A program made the position numbers and the translations under genes. From an uncultured Prevotella sp. (lineage in GTDB: Bacteria; Bacteroidota; Bacteroidia; Bacteroidales; Bacteroidaceae): 48,363 nucleotides of DNA. Location of the stretch: assembly GCA_900322175.1 (NCBI GenBank), contig ONYZ01000032.1:1-48363 (forward strand), written 5' to 3'. Of this stretch, positions 1 to 7,499 are shown in pieces. The notes under the pieces are model-generated. The model had not been told where the DNA came from and ran no database searches. It saw only the letters and a list, made by a program, of their open reading frames with translations. Positions within the stretch are counted from its first letter, which is position 1, and each line of letters begins with the position of its first letter.

Positions 1-104
1 TATCATTTTGCAAACTAATACAATTCAATTCAGTATAAATGGGGCGATAGCTCGTTAAATAATGTTATCACGCCAAAAACACGCCAAAAATTTCGTGAAT
101 GCCA

Positions 105-135
105 AAAAGAAAAGGTGGCCGATTACTCGACCACC
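105..135 (-). terminator. Rho-independent terminator after tRNA-Pro
   Basis: Read on the minus strand, a 9-bp stem (GGTGGTCGA with TCGGCCACC, one T-G wobble) closes a GTAA loop and runs into TTTTCTTTTT. It lies about 95 nt beyond the tRNA 3' end, so it probably ends the tRNA precursor transcript. The stem-loop and T tract are directly visible. Confidence 0.75.
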
Positions 136-227
136 ATGCTTTACAACGTGCTGACTGTCAGGAACTTATTGCCAGCTTGTTTTAAGCGGTTGCAGGGCCA
201 ACTCCTGCGGTTGACAACCTTTCGTTG

Positions 228-300
228 TCGGGATGAGGCGACTCGAACGCCCGACCCCTACGTCCCGAACGTAGTGCGCTACCAACTGCGCTACATCCCG
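228..300 (-). tRNA. tRNA-Pro (anticodon CGG)
   Basis: The minus strand folds into a full cloverleaf: acceptor stem CGGGATG/CATCCCG, D stem GCGC/GCGC, anticodon stem CTACG/CGTAG around the loop TTCGGGA, and T arm GGGCG-TTCGAGT-CGCCT. The anticodon is CGG, which reads the proline codon CCG. The C1-G72 acceptor end is typical of bacterial tRNA-Pro. The CCA end is not encoded, so it must be added after transcription. The molecule is 73 nt. A second small stem (ACAAC/GTTGT) directly follows the 3' end and may serve processing. Confidence 0.93.
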
Positions 301-312
301 ATTTTGCGGGTG

Positions 313-320
313 CAAAGTTA
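313..320 (-). promoter_or_regulatory. -7 element of the tRNA-Pro promoter
   Basis: The minus strand reads TAACTTTG, matching the Bacteroidota -7 consensus TAnnTTTG, 12 nt before the mature tRNA 5' end. No clear -33 TTTG is seen. Confidence 0.55.
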
Positions 321-362
321 CAATATATTTTTTAAATACGTGCAGGAAAATCGTTTTTTTTA

Positions 363-2411
363 TTATTTGTGTTTGCTATAATACTTTCTGAACTTGTCGA
401 ACTCGTCGCACTTGGTTACATATGCGGGCTCTTTGTGGGCGTCGTTTACAGTATTGAAGAGTCCCTGGAATGCACGGAACTGTGGTGACTGACGATGATA
501 GAGTTGTACCATATCGCTGGCCTTCTCATCCCATTCTGTGGTAGTCCAAAGCTTGGCGCCAGGTGTGGCATTATATAGTTCGGCCCATCCCATGGCGAAT
601 AGTGACTTTATCTTCAGGTCGGTATCGCTCGTCATGGCGGCCTTCTGTAGCAACTGGGCTGCCTTGGCTCCGAAGTCGAGCTCGTTTACGCGTACAGTAT
701 CATAAGCACTCTTGTAATTGCGGAGCAGCCACCAGCAGTCGCCTTTGATGTTGGCTTGGGCATAGCGTACAGCCAGATTATAGTAGCGCTGTTCGAGTGC
801 TTTGTCTCTGAGCAGGTTCATCGAGCTCTCCATCATCTGCATCTCCTTACAGAACTTTAGCTTCAATGGCTCCCACCATGACTGCTTTTTATTATACGCT
901 TCAGAACCGTCCAGCCATTGGCGCTTTATCCATGGTTCTATCTCATAGCTGCGCATGCGAGAATAGTATAGGTACTCCTGGCTATAGTTCTGGTTGTAGT
1001 AGCTCGCCGGTATGTCTTTGAGCCACTGGATGGCTTTGTCCCAGTTGGCAATACGCATATACTTGGTGCCGATGAGCTCTGCGAGGGCCGAGTCGTTGGT
1101 TTCTAACCTACTCTTCAGGTACTTGTCGAAATCTTTTTTTGCTGGCGTCTTAGTGTAAGTATAGAACTTCTCGAGCAGGCCTACGCGCATGGTGTCGATG
1201 GCCTGTTCGTATTGATAGTCGTGAGTGATACACATCAGTGCTAATCGCTGCTCTGGTTTGCCTATGTAGTGCTGGAATACAGTCTGACGCATGATTCGTG
1301 TCAGGGCGCGGCTGAAGAATTCGTCCTCATTCTTCTGTTTGAACCACTCCAGTTCGTTGGCCAGGTATTTATCGAAACTATCGCTGGGCTTTGCCTGTGC
1401 AGCAGTAATGTAAAGTTTCAATACGCGGACGTTATCCTTCATACGCTCTGTACCCTCCAATGTCATGGCTGCATCGATATCCTTCAGTGCCTCCTTCTTC
1501 TTGCCGCTCAAGTATTCTAGCCATGCTTGGGCAGCCTTCCACATGGCGGGTGTCTCTGTCTTGGCTTCGCGAACCACCAATTCGCAGAACTGCTGCATCT
1601 GCCACGACTCCTGCTGGTTGATGTCGCGGATGAATAGCTTGCCGCCTAATGCTCCCTCGCTCTTGGCATCTTCGGCCTCTTGGGCATTGTTTACAAAGTC
1701 TTGCAGCAGGAATGGCAGTACCTTAGCATTAGGGTTCTGCTTGTATTGCTGACTGATAGCAAGGTAAGAACGCTTCTTGTAATAGATGGTCATCAGGCTC
1801 TCGTAGTCGTCCATCTCTGCAAACATTTCGCCGGCTTCGGCCTCGCGGCCGGTTTTGTACAGAGCACCTGCGTAGATGTTCTTCATCATATCCTTGTAAA
1901 CGGTTTCGATGAAGTTGCAGGCTGTCTGCTGCCAGAAGTCGATATTCTCCTGATGACGTCCCATCATCATATTACAACGCATATAGAGCAGTGCGTGCTG
2001 CGAGCGCAGTTTGGTTTTCGTCTTGCCTAGAGCGTAAGTGCGTATGGCTTGCAAATCGCGCTTTTGATTGTTAATATCCTGAGGGGTAGGGTAGTTCCAC
2101 TCGTATTGCTTTCGTTGCTCTATGTCTACGCAGTTGAGATACTTCTTCAGGTTCTGTACATAACTCACCATTAGGGCATCACCCTTCTGGCGGGCGGCCT
2201 TAATAGCGTCGTCGGCATTAAACCAGAAGTATTCTTCTGTAGATCCGAGATAAGCTTTCCAGTTGTCGTTGCATACTCTCTCTACACGATTTTTGAAGTC
2301 GTTCTGTTTGTACATACTGAACAGATAGGGGTTTGAGGTGTCCCACCACAAACATGCCATCATGGGCAATGAGAATACACAAAAAAGGCTAATGACGATA
2401 AATTTCTTCAT
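363..2411 (-). CDS. Unrecognised exported 682-aa protein, probably helical repeat
   Basis: The protein starts with a signal peptide of lipoprotein type (MKKFIVISLFCVFSLPMMAC), although the lipobox is weak. The rest is rich in Trp, Tyr and charged residues and in paired amphipathic helices such as ALYKTGREAEAGEMFAEM, which look like TPR-type repeats. I do not recognise a catalytic domain. Its start overlaps the end of the upstream lipoprotein gene by 23 nt, so the two are probably translated from one message that may begin at murF. A role at the outer membrane or periplasm, perhaps as a scaffold with the neighbouring lipoprotein, is inference. No transmembrane segment is seen beyond the signal peptide. 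Confidence 0.7.
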   Translation of the reverse strand: MKKFIVISLFCVFSLPMMACLWWDTSNPYLFSMYKQNDFKNRVERVCNDNWKAYLGSTEEYFWFNADDAIKAARQKGDALMVSYVQNLKKYLNCVDIEQRKQYEWNYPTPQDINNQKRDLQAIRTYALGKTKTKLRSQHALLYMRCNMMMGRHQENIDFWQQTACNFIETVYKDMMKNIYAGALYKTGREAEAGEMFAEMDDYESLMTIYYKKRSYLAISQQYKQNPNAKVLPFLLQDFVNNAQEAEDAKSEGALGGKLFIRDINQQESWQMQQFCELVVREAKTETPAMWKAAQAWLEYLSGKKKEALKDIDAAMTLEGTERMKDNVRVLKLYITAAQAKPSDSFDKYLANELEWFKQKNEDEFFSRALTRIMRQTVFQHYIGKPEQRLALMCITHDYQYEQAIDTMRVGLLEKFYTYTKTPAKKDFDKYLKSRLETNDSALAELIGTKYMRIANWDKAIQWLKDIPASYYNQNYSQEYLYYSRMRSYEIEPWIKRQWLDGSEAYNKKQSWWEPLKLKFCKEMQMMESSMNLLRDKALEQRYYNLAVRYAQANIKGDCWWLLRNYKSAYDTVRVNELDFGAKAAQLLQKAAMTSDTDLKIKSLFAMGWAELYNATPGAKLWTTTEWDEKASDMVQLYHRQSPQFRAFQGLFNTVNDAHKEPAYVTKCDEFDKFRKYYSKHK

Positions 2412-3318
2412 AGGTTTCGGTTTTATATCTGTTAATATTATCTGTTTCCAGGTGATAAGTGATGATGGAGCGACTCAAGTTGGGACGCTCTTTCTCCATC
2501 GCATTTTTTACTTTAAGTATTTCAGACGCATCTACGCTATGCTCAATTCTCACATTCTGTATGTTGCGTATCCATAGATAAACAGGATATGCCACAGCTA
2601 GTGGCAGGGCGTATTGGTCGAGGTGCTCAAGATATGGATACACATCGCGATAGTCGAGTATAGGGTTGCGCTCCTGCCACTTGCGTGGGTCGCCTGTATT
2701 GTATACCATCAATACACCGTAATCTACTGGCGGTACAGGCATCGATAGTTGGTGCAAACGGATGGTGGTAGATACAAATCTATTTCCACTTCCCTCTTTC
2801 TTGCGTCCCTTTGGTAGCAAGCGTCCTTCGGCCGAGCGCCACTTTTCACAAACATCCTCCAGAAACTTATAGTATGTCTTGCGGCTACGCGATGTGTAAT
2901 CGCAGTCTATCTGTATTTCGCGTACATTATATATATTATTGGTCTCGTTCATCTGACGGATTCGCTGTACTATCTTCTCTGCTAGATCCTTATGTGGCTT
3001 GTGCATACAGTCCTCAGTGATGTAGATAGTGGGGATTGTTTCGATACCATCAGGAAGTGATTCTGAGAACGATATGGTGGCATTAGGTCTAGGCCCTGTG
3101 CTGCTGTCGCCCATCACCACATCGAAATATCTGCAATATACCTTTTTTATATTATAGTGCGCGAGGAAAGCACGTTCAGTAGAATCAAGACGGAAATCAG
3201 TGCGCCAGTAGTAAACACTATTGCACTGCTCAAGACTCTCGTCCTGAGGTCTCTGCTTTCCGCAACTAATCATTAGTAGCGTAAGTAGGAAAAATGCTAA
3301 ATGCCTCGTAATTCTCAA
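2389..3318 (-). CDS. Putative lipoprotein, DUF3142-like TIM-barrel candidate
   Basis: The leader RITRHLAFFLLTLLMISCGK is a good lipoprotein signal with lipobox LMISC, so the protein should sit on a membrane. The segment VREIQIDCDYTSRSRKTYY resembles the IQ(I/L)DxDxT strand of DUF3142, a family thought to adopt a glycoside-hydrolase-like barrel; that assignment is tentative. The only in-frame start that preserves the signal peptide is a TTG at 3318, which lies in an AT-rich filler repeat. The next Met (residue 16) would remove most of the signal. It follows murF by 10 nt and overlaps the next gene by 23 nt, which implies one operon. Substrate and reaction are unknown. Confidence 0.7.
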   Translation of the reverse strand: MRITRHLAFFLLTLLMISCGKQRPQDESLEQCNSVYYWRTDFRLDSTERAFLAHYNIKKVYCRYFDVVMGDSSTGPRPNATISFSESLPDGIETIPTIYITEDCMHKPHKDLAEKIVQRIRQMNETNNIYNVREIQIDCDYTSRSRKTYYKFLEDVCEKWRSAEGRLLPKGRKKEGSGNRFVSTTIRLHQLSMPVPPVDYGVLMVYNTGDPRKWQERNPILDYRDVYPYLEHLDQYALPLAVAYPVYLWIRNIQNVRIEHSVDASEILKVKNAMEKERPNLSRSIITYHLETDNINRYKTETYEEIYRH

Positions 3319-3329
3319 TTCTAAATTAT
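3309..3329. repeat. AT-rich filler repeat at the murF junction
   Basis: The stretch ATTCTCAATTCTAAATTATT is of the same TTAAGAATT/AATTGAC type found at several other gene junctions here (4715-4800, 7476-7499, 11258-11287, 13328-13357, 15943-15968). It supplies the TTG start of the downstream lipoprotein. Confidence 0.4.
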
Positions 3330-4681
3330 TAAAGCAGTTCAGGCAGTTGGAAGAGTTTGGTGCTGTTAGAACCCTTTATTAAGATATAATGTCCTTCAGG
3401 CTTCTCGGCAGTTATGGCAGCCTTCACTTCCTCTACGTCCTTGAATTTGCGATAGTCGCATTTTGTTCCTTCAAACTCTTCGCCTACCAGCCATACGGTC
3501 TCCACATCGGTAGCCTTAAGATAGTCAACTACATGCTGATGCTCTTCGGCAGAAACCTCGCCTAGTTCGCGCATGGCGCCCAGAATAGCCATCTTATGTT
3601 CGGCCTGCATCAACTTGAAGTTCTCGAGTGCGGCCTGCATCGATGATGGGTTGGCGTTGTATGCATCAACTATCAGATGATTCTTCTCTGTTACTGTCAT
3701 CTGACTGCGATTGTTTGATGGCTCGTACTCTTCGAGTGCGGCTACGATTTTTTTACGGTCTACTCCAAAGTTGATGCCTACAGCGATGGCTGCAAGCAGG
3801 TTGTCGATATTGTATGATCCGATGAGCTTGGTCTGTACCTTATGCCATTTGGTGCTGCGGCCCTCTTCCTCAAGAACCATCAGAGGCTCGCGCCAACGGA
3901 ACTTAAGGAACGGGTTGCACTCAATAATCTCGCCAGAGATACACGAATACTGGTTGTCGGGATCGGTAGAGTAGGGCGACATCCAGATTTCTTCTTCGTC
4001 GCTTATCTGGTCCATCAGATACTCGTTGTCGGCATTGATAAAGATAAGACTATCCTTGCGACTGCGCAGGAAATCATACAGCTCGCACTTGGTCTTGATT
4101 ACGCCCTCGAACGATCCGAATCCCTGAAGATGTGCACGACCTACATTGGTAATAAGTCCGCAGGTAGGTTCTGCAGTCTCGGCCAGAGTCTTGATGTCGC
4201 CAGGATGACTGGCGCCCATCTCGATTACTGCTATCTCGTGGTCCTTATTCAGACGGAACAAAGTCTTTGGCACACCTACGTCATTGTTAAAGTTGCCCTG
4301 AGTATAGAGTACGTTATATTTCTGTGAGAGTACAGCGGCAATAAGCTCCTTGGTGGTAGTCTTGCCGTTTGTACCTGTTATGCCGATCACAGGGATGTCG
4401 AACTGGCGTCGATGCTCGCGTGCCAAGTCCTTAAAGGTCTGCAAACAGTCATCTACCACAATGATTCTGTCCGCAAGGCTCTCCTCTCCTTTGGGGAGGT
4501 CGGGAGGGGTCTCCACTATAGCATAGCTGCATCCTTTCTCAAGAGCCTGCAAGGCGAATTTGTTGCCGTTAAACGACTCACCTTTCAATGCAAGAAAGAT
4601 GCTGCCTTCGGGGCAATCACGACTATCGGTTGTGATGCACGGATGTTGCTGATAAAGCTGGTATAGTAACTTAATATTCAT
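3329..4681 (-). CDS. murF: UDP-N-acetylmuramoyl-tripeptide--D-alanyl-D-alanine ligase
   Basis: MurF is the cytoplasmic ATP-dependent ligase that adds D-Ala-D-Ala to UDP-MurNAc-tripeptide, the last soluble step of peptidoglycan precursor synthesis. The 450-aa length is normal. The P-loop GITGTNGKTTTKE lies at residues 100-112. The central domain has IEMGASHPGDI and TNVGRAHLQGFGS, and the C-terminal domain has VDAYNANPSSMQAAL, all Mur ligase hallmarks. Residues 57-69 (ETPPDLPKGEESL) are encoded by a dispersed G-rich repeat inserted in frame in the N-terminal domain. A -7 box lies 21 nt upstream of the start. Two lipoprotein-like genes follow in the same direction. The ddl gene that makes its dipeptide substrate is also in this window (15972-16964). 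Confidence 0.96.
   Translation of the reverse strand: MNIKLLYQLYQQHPCITTDSRDCPEGSIFLALKGESFNGNKFALQALEKGCSYAIVETPPDLPKGEESLADRIIVVDDCLQTFKDLAREHRRQFDIPVIGITGTNGKTTTKELIAAVLSQKYNVLYTQGNFNNDVGVPKTLFRLNKDHEIAVIEMGASHPGDIKTLAETAEPTCGLITNVGRAHLQGFGSFEGVIKTKCELYDFLRSRKDSLIFINADNEYLMDQISDEEEIWMSPYSTDPDNQYSCISGEIIECNPFLKFRWREPLMVLEEEGRSTKWHKVQTKLIGSYNIDNLLAAIAVGINFGVDRKKIVAALEEYEPSNNRSQMTVTEKNHLIVDAYNANPSSMQAALENFKLMQAEHKMAILGAMRELGEVSAEEHQHVVDYLKATDVETVWLVGEEFEGTKCDYRKFKDVEEVKAAITAEKPEGHYILIKGSNSTKLFQLPELL
4479..4515. repeat. G-rich palindromic repeat inside murF
   Basis: On the minus strand GAGACCCCTCCC is followed by GACCTCCCCAAAGGAGAGGAG, which contains the partial hairpin CTCC-CCAAAG-GAG. It is in frame and adds about 13 residues (TPPDLPKGEE) to MurF. 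A similar element beginning GAGACCCCATCCC sits in the threonine aldolase gene at 36269-36310. Confidence 0.6.
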
Positions 4682-4701
4682 AAACTTCGTGAATTTTGGT
4701 G

Positions 4702-4709
4702 CAAAGATA
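4702..4709 (-). promoter_or_regulatory. -7 element of the murF promoter
   Basis: The minus strand reads TATCTTTG, a perfect TAnnTTTG, 21 nt before the murF ATG. The predicted leader is therefore only about 10-15 nt. The -33 position is occupied by filler repeat, and no TTTG is visible. Confidence 0.6.
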
Positions 4710-4714
4710 AGGAA

Positions 4715-4800
4715 AAGTTAAGAGTTAAGAGTTAAGAATTAAGAAAAAATGTATGATAGAGGCTGTTTTTCTTTACTCTTAACTCTTAATTCATAATTAA
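4715..4800. repeat. Inverted TTAAGAG filler repeats between murF and folP
   Basis: Tandem TTAAGAG units (about 4717-4744) face their complement CTCTTAA (about 4774-4800), so the divergent promoter region can form an AT-rich stem. Similar units recur at other junctions in the window. Confidence 0.5.
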
Positions 4801-4804
4801 TTTG

Positions 4805-4812
4805 TATCTTTG
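4805..4812 (+). promoter_or_regulatory. -7 element of the folP promoter
   Basis: TATCTTTG ends at 4812, only 8 nt before the ATG at 4821. Transcription would start at or within a few bases of the start codon, giving a leaderless or nearly leaderless message. A GTG at 4812 overlaps this box, which argues against it as the start. Confidence 0.6.
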
Positions 4813-4820
4813 TGGGCGAT

Positions 4821-5624
4821 ATGAGCTATACGATTAATATTCGAGGCAATTTAATGGATCTCAGCACCCCTCAGGTGATGGGGATCCTGAATGTTACACC
4901 TGACTCCTTTTATGCTGGTAGTAGGGTGCAGACGGAGGCTGAAATTGTGCAGCGTTGTCATCAGATAATAGACGAAGGCGCCAATATGATAGATGTAGGT
5001 GGTTACTCTACCCGTCCTGGCGGAACCGAGGTGTCGGAAGATGATGAGATGGAGCGTTTGCGTTTCGGTTTAGGCATCATCCGCCGTGAGTTGCCCGACG
5101 CAGTGATTTCGGTTGATACGTTCCGTACCGATGTGGCACGAATGACTGTTGAGGAGTTTGGTGCCGACATTATCAATGATGTAAGCGAAGGTTGTGAGGC
5201 GATGTATCGTATGGTTAGTCGTTTGCACGTACCTTATATATTAATGTCACAGCAGCCTACACTGAAGCAGATGATGCTGAATTTTGCAAAGCAGGTACAG
5301 CAGTTGCGCGATTTCGGCGCATGCGATATCATTCTTGATCCTGGCTTTGGCTTTGGTAAGACTCTGGAGCAGAACTATGAGATTATGAACCAGATGGAGC
5401 GCCTGCATGTGATGGAACTGCCATTGCTAGTAGGAATATCTCGTAAGTCGATGATCTTTAAGCTGTTGGGTATTACGCCTACAGAGTCTCTGAACGGCAC
5501 GACGGTGCTCAACACTGTCTCTCTGATGAAGGGTGCTCACATACTGCGAGTACACGATGTGAAGCAAACCGTAGAATGCGTAAGAATAGTACAATCCTTA
5601 AATAGTAAAATAGTAAAACAGTAA
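4821..5624 (+). CDS. folP: Dihydropteroate synthase
   Basis: FolP condenses 6-hydroxymethyl-dihydropterin diphosphate with p-aminobenzoate in folate synthesis and is the sulfonamide target. Family motifs are clear: VMGILNVTPDSFY near the N-terminus, DVGGYSTRPG, SVDTFR, INDVSEG, LDPGFGFGKT and GISRKSMI. I chose the ATG at 4821 because it gives the normal N-terminus (MSYTINIRGNLMDLSTPQ); the upstream GTG lies inside the promoter. The final residues (QSLNSKIVKQ) are encoded by a run of AGTAAAAT-type repeats that continues past the stop, so the tail looks like repeat-derived extension. The cdaA gene follows after 15 nt, the usual Bacteroidota pairing. Confidence 0.95.
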   Translation: MSYTINIRGNLMDLSTPQVMGILNVTPDSFYAGSRVQTEAEIVQRCHQIIDEGANMIDVGGYSTRPGGTEVSEDDEMERLRFGLGIIRRELPDAVISVDTFRTDVARMTVEEFGADIINDVSEGCEAMYRMVSRLHVPYILMSQQPTLKQMMLNFAKQVQQLRDFGACDIILDPGFGFGKTLEQNYEIMNQMERLHVMELPLLVGISRKSMIFKLLGITPTESLNGTTVLNTVSLMKGAHILRVHDVKQTVECVRIVQSLNSKIVKQ

Positions 5625-5639
5625 AATCGTCAAATAAGA

Positions 5640-6419
5640 ATGTTTTTCGAGTTCGGAATCAAGGATTTTATCGACATACTGCTTGTTGCGCTGATACTCT
5701 ACTATATCTACAGGCTTATGCGTGAATCACGTTCGCTGAATGTGTTTATTGGCATTTTGGTGTTTGTGGTTACGTGGCTGTTTGTGTCGCAGGTGGTCGA
5801 GATGAGACTTCTTGGATCGATACTCGATAAACTGGTTGGTGTTGGTGTGATTGCTCTCATAGTGCTTTTTCAGGACGAGATACGTAAGTTTCTTTATAAT
5901 GTGGGAGCTCATCGTCGTATGAGAGCGTTTGCCAAACTGTTCTCTGCGAAAAAAGACGATGAAGAAGAAAAGAAGGCACTCAAGGAAATCATCATGCCGG
6001 TGGTTATGGCATCAATGAATATGAGTCGCGGCAAGGTGGGGGCACTTATAGTAATAGAGCGTGCAATGCCTCTCGATGAGATTGCCGTAACGGGCGATCA
6101 GATTGACTCTAACATCAATCAGCGACTCATCGAGAATATCTTTTTCAAGAATTCGCCACTGCACGACGGTGCTATGATTATCTCAAAGAGACGTATTAGG
6201 GCTGCAGGATGTATCTTGCCAGTTAGCCACGACATGGACATCCCCAAGGAGTTGGGCCTGCGACATCGTGCTGCTATGGGTGTGTCGCAGGAGAGTGATG
6301 CCGTGGCGGTGGTGGTATCCGAAGAGACAGGTTCGATATCAGTAGCTGTAAGCGGGCAGTTTAAACTTCGCCTCTCGGCCGAGGAACTGGAGAGCATACT
6401 GACAAAGGAATTAGAATAA
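5640..6419 (+). CDS. cdaA: Diadenylate cyclase (c-di-AMP synthase, CdaA type)
   Basis: The protein makes the second messenger c-di-AMP from two ATP at the inner membrane. Three hydrophobic segments fill roughly residues 8-26, 35-52 and 65-80, followed by a cytoplasmic DisA_N domain. The catalytic motifs are intact: DGA at 176-178 (PLHDGAMII) and RHR at 208-210 (GLRHRAAMG). A short charged linker (AKKDDEEEKKALKE) joins the parts. At 259 aa it has the usual CdaA size. It is co-directional with folP at 15 nt and probably cotranscribed. In other phyla cdaA pairs with cdaR and glmM; here it pairs with folP, so no regulator gene is adjacent. Confidence 0.95.
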   Translation: MFFEFGIKDFIDILLVALILYYIYRLMRESRSLNVFIGILVFVVTWLFVSQVVEMRLLGSILDKLVGVGVIALIVLFQDEIRKFLYNVGAHRRMRAFAKLFSAKKDDEEEKKALKEIIMPVVMASMNMSRGKVGALIVIERAMPLDEIAVTGDQIDSNINQRLIENIFFKNSPLHDGAMIISKRRIRAAGCILPVSHDMDIPKELGLRHRAAMGVSQESDAVAVVVSEETGSISVAVSGQFKLRLSAEELESILTKELE

Positions 6420-6465
6420 AAAAGGAATAATATATATATATAACATTTTTAAAACAAATCAAATT

Positions 6466-7476
6466 ATGGATCTATTAAGTTCAATTGTAGCGCGTGCTAA
6501 GAGTAACAAGCAGCGCATCGTACTCCCTGAGGCAGAAGAGGAGCGTACACTCTGTGCAGCCGATAAGGCTCTGGCCGACGAGCTTGCAGACATCATTCTG
6601 ATTGGTAATCCTGCCAAGGTTGAGGCTCTGGCTAAGGAGAAGGGACTTACCAACATAGGTAAGGCTACTCTCATCGACCCAGAGAACTATGACAAGAGCG
6701 AAGAGTTGGCTGAGAAGCTGGCTGAGATTCGCAAGAGCAAGGGTATGACTATCGAGGAGGCCCGTAAACTCGTCAAGAATCCTCTGTACCTGGGATGTAT
6801 GATCATCAAGACCGAAGGTGCTGATGGTCAGATTTCTGGTGCTCTGTCTACAACTGGCGATACACTGCGTCCAGCTCTGCAGATTATCAAGTGCCAGCCT
6901 GGTATCACTTGTGTCAGCGGTGGTTTGTTGCTTATCTCTAAGCAGAAACAGTATGGTGAGGATGGTGTGCTGGTAGTTGCCGACGTAGCTGTTACCCCAA
7001 TGCCCGATGCAAATCAGCTTTCTCAGATTGCTGTATGCACAGCTCAGATGGCCAAGGCAGTGGCTGGTTTCAAGGAGCCTCGCGTGGCTATGCTCAGCTT
7101 CTCTACTAAGGGTAGCGCTAAGCATGAGGTTGTAGATAAGGTTATAGAGGCTACTCGTCTGGCTAAGGAGCTCGACCCAACACTGAAGATCGATGGTGAG
7201 TTGCAGGCTGATGCAGCTCTGGTTCCATCAGTTGGTGCCAAGAAGGCTCCTGGTTCTGATATTGCAGGTAATGCCAACGTCCTGGTATTCCCTAACCTTG
7301 AGGTAGGAAACATCGGCTATAAGATGGTTCAGCGTCTGGGTGATGCTATTGCTATCGGTCCTGTTCTCCAGGGTATCGCACGTCCTGTAAACGACCTGTC
7401 ACGTGGTTGCTCTATTGATGATATCTACTACATGATTGCCATCACAGCTTGTCAGGCAATGGATGCAAAAAAATAA
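6466..7476 (+). CDS. pta: Phosphate acetyltransferase
   Basis: Pta interconverts acetyl-CoA and acetyl phosphate. The 336-aa protein is the short, single-domain form. Visible family motifs include RIVLPEAEEERTL near the N-terminus, GALSTTGDTLRPALQIIK, SFSTKGSAKHE, DGELQADAALVPSVGAKKAPGS split over the C-terminal half, and the NVLVFPNLEVGNIGYKMVQR signature. ackA follows after 23 nt, so the pair forms the usual acetate/ATP operon. The upstream gap holds an alternating TA tract (about 6429-6441) but no recognisable TAnnTTTG box. Strong use of GGT/GCT codons fits a highly expressed gene. Confidence 0.96.
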   Translation: MDLLSSIVARAKSNKQRIVLPEAEEERTLCAADKALADELADIILIGNPAKVEALAKEKGLTNIGKATLIDPENYDKSEELAEKLAEIRKSKGMTIEEARKLVKNPLYLGCMIIKTEGADGQISGALSTTGDTLRPALQIIKCQPGITCVSGGLLLISKQKQYGEDGVLVVADVAVTPMPDANQLSQIAVCTAQMAKAVAGFKEPRVAMLSFSTKGSAKHEVVDKVIEATRLAKELDPTLKIDGELQADAALVPSVGAKKAPGSDIAGNANVLVFPNLEVGNIGYKMVQRLGDAIAIGPVLQGIARPVNDLSRGCSIDDIYYMIAITACQAMDAKK

Positions 7477-7499
7477 TTGAGAATTAAGATTTAAGAGAT

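Noticed and set aside
115-381. Plus-strand frame of 88 codons
   Set aside because: It runs antisense through the whole tRNA-Pro and its promoter, so it is chance.
7044-7313. Antisense frames in pta, ackA and susC
   Set aside because: These highly expressed genes have strong codon bias that leaves the opposite strand open; no independent signals support them.
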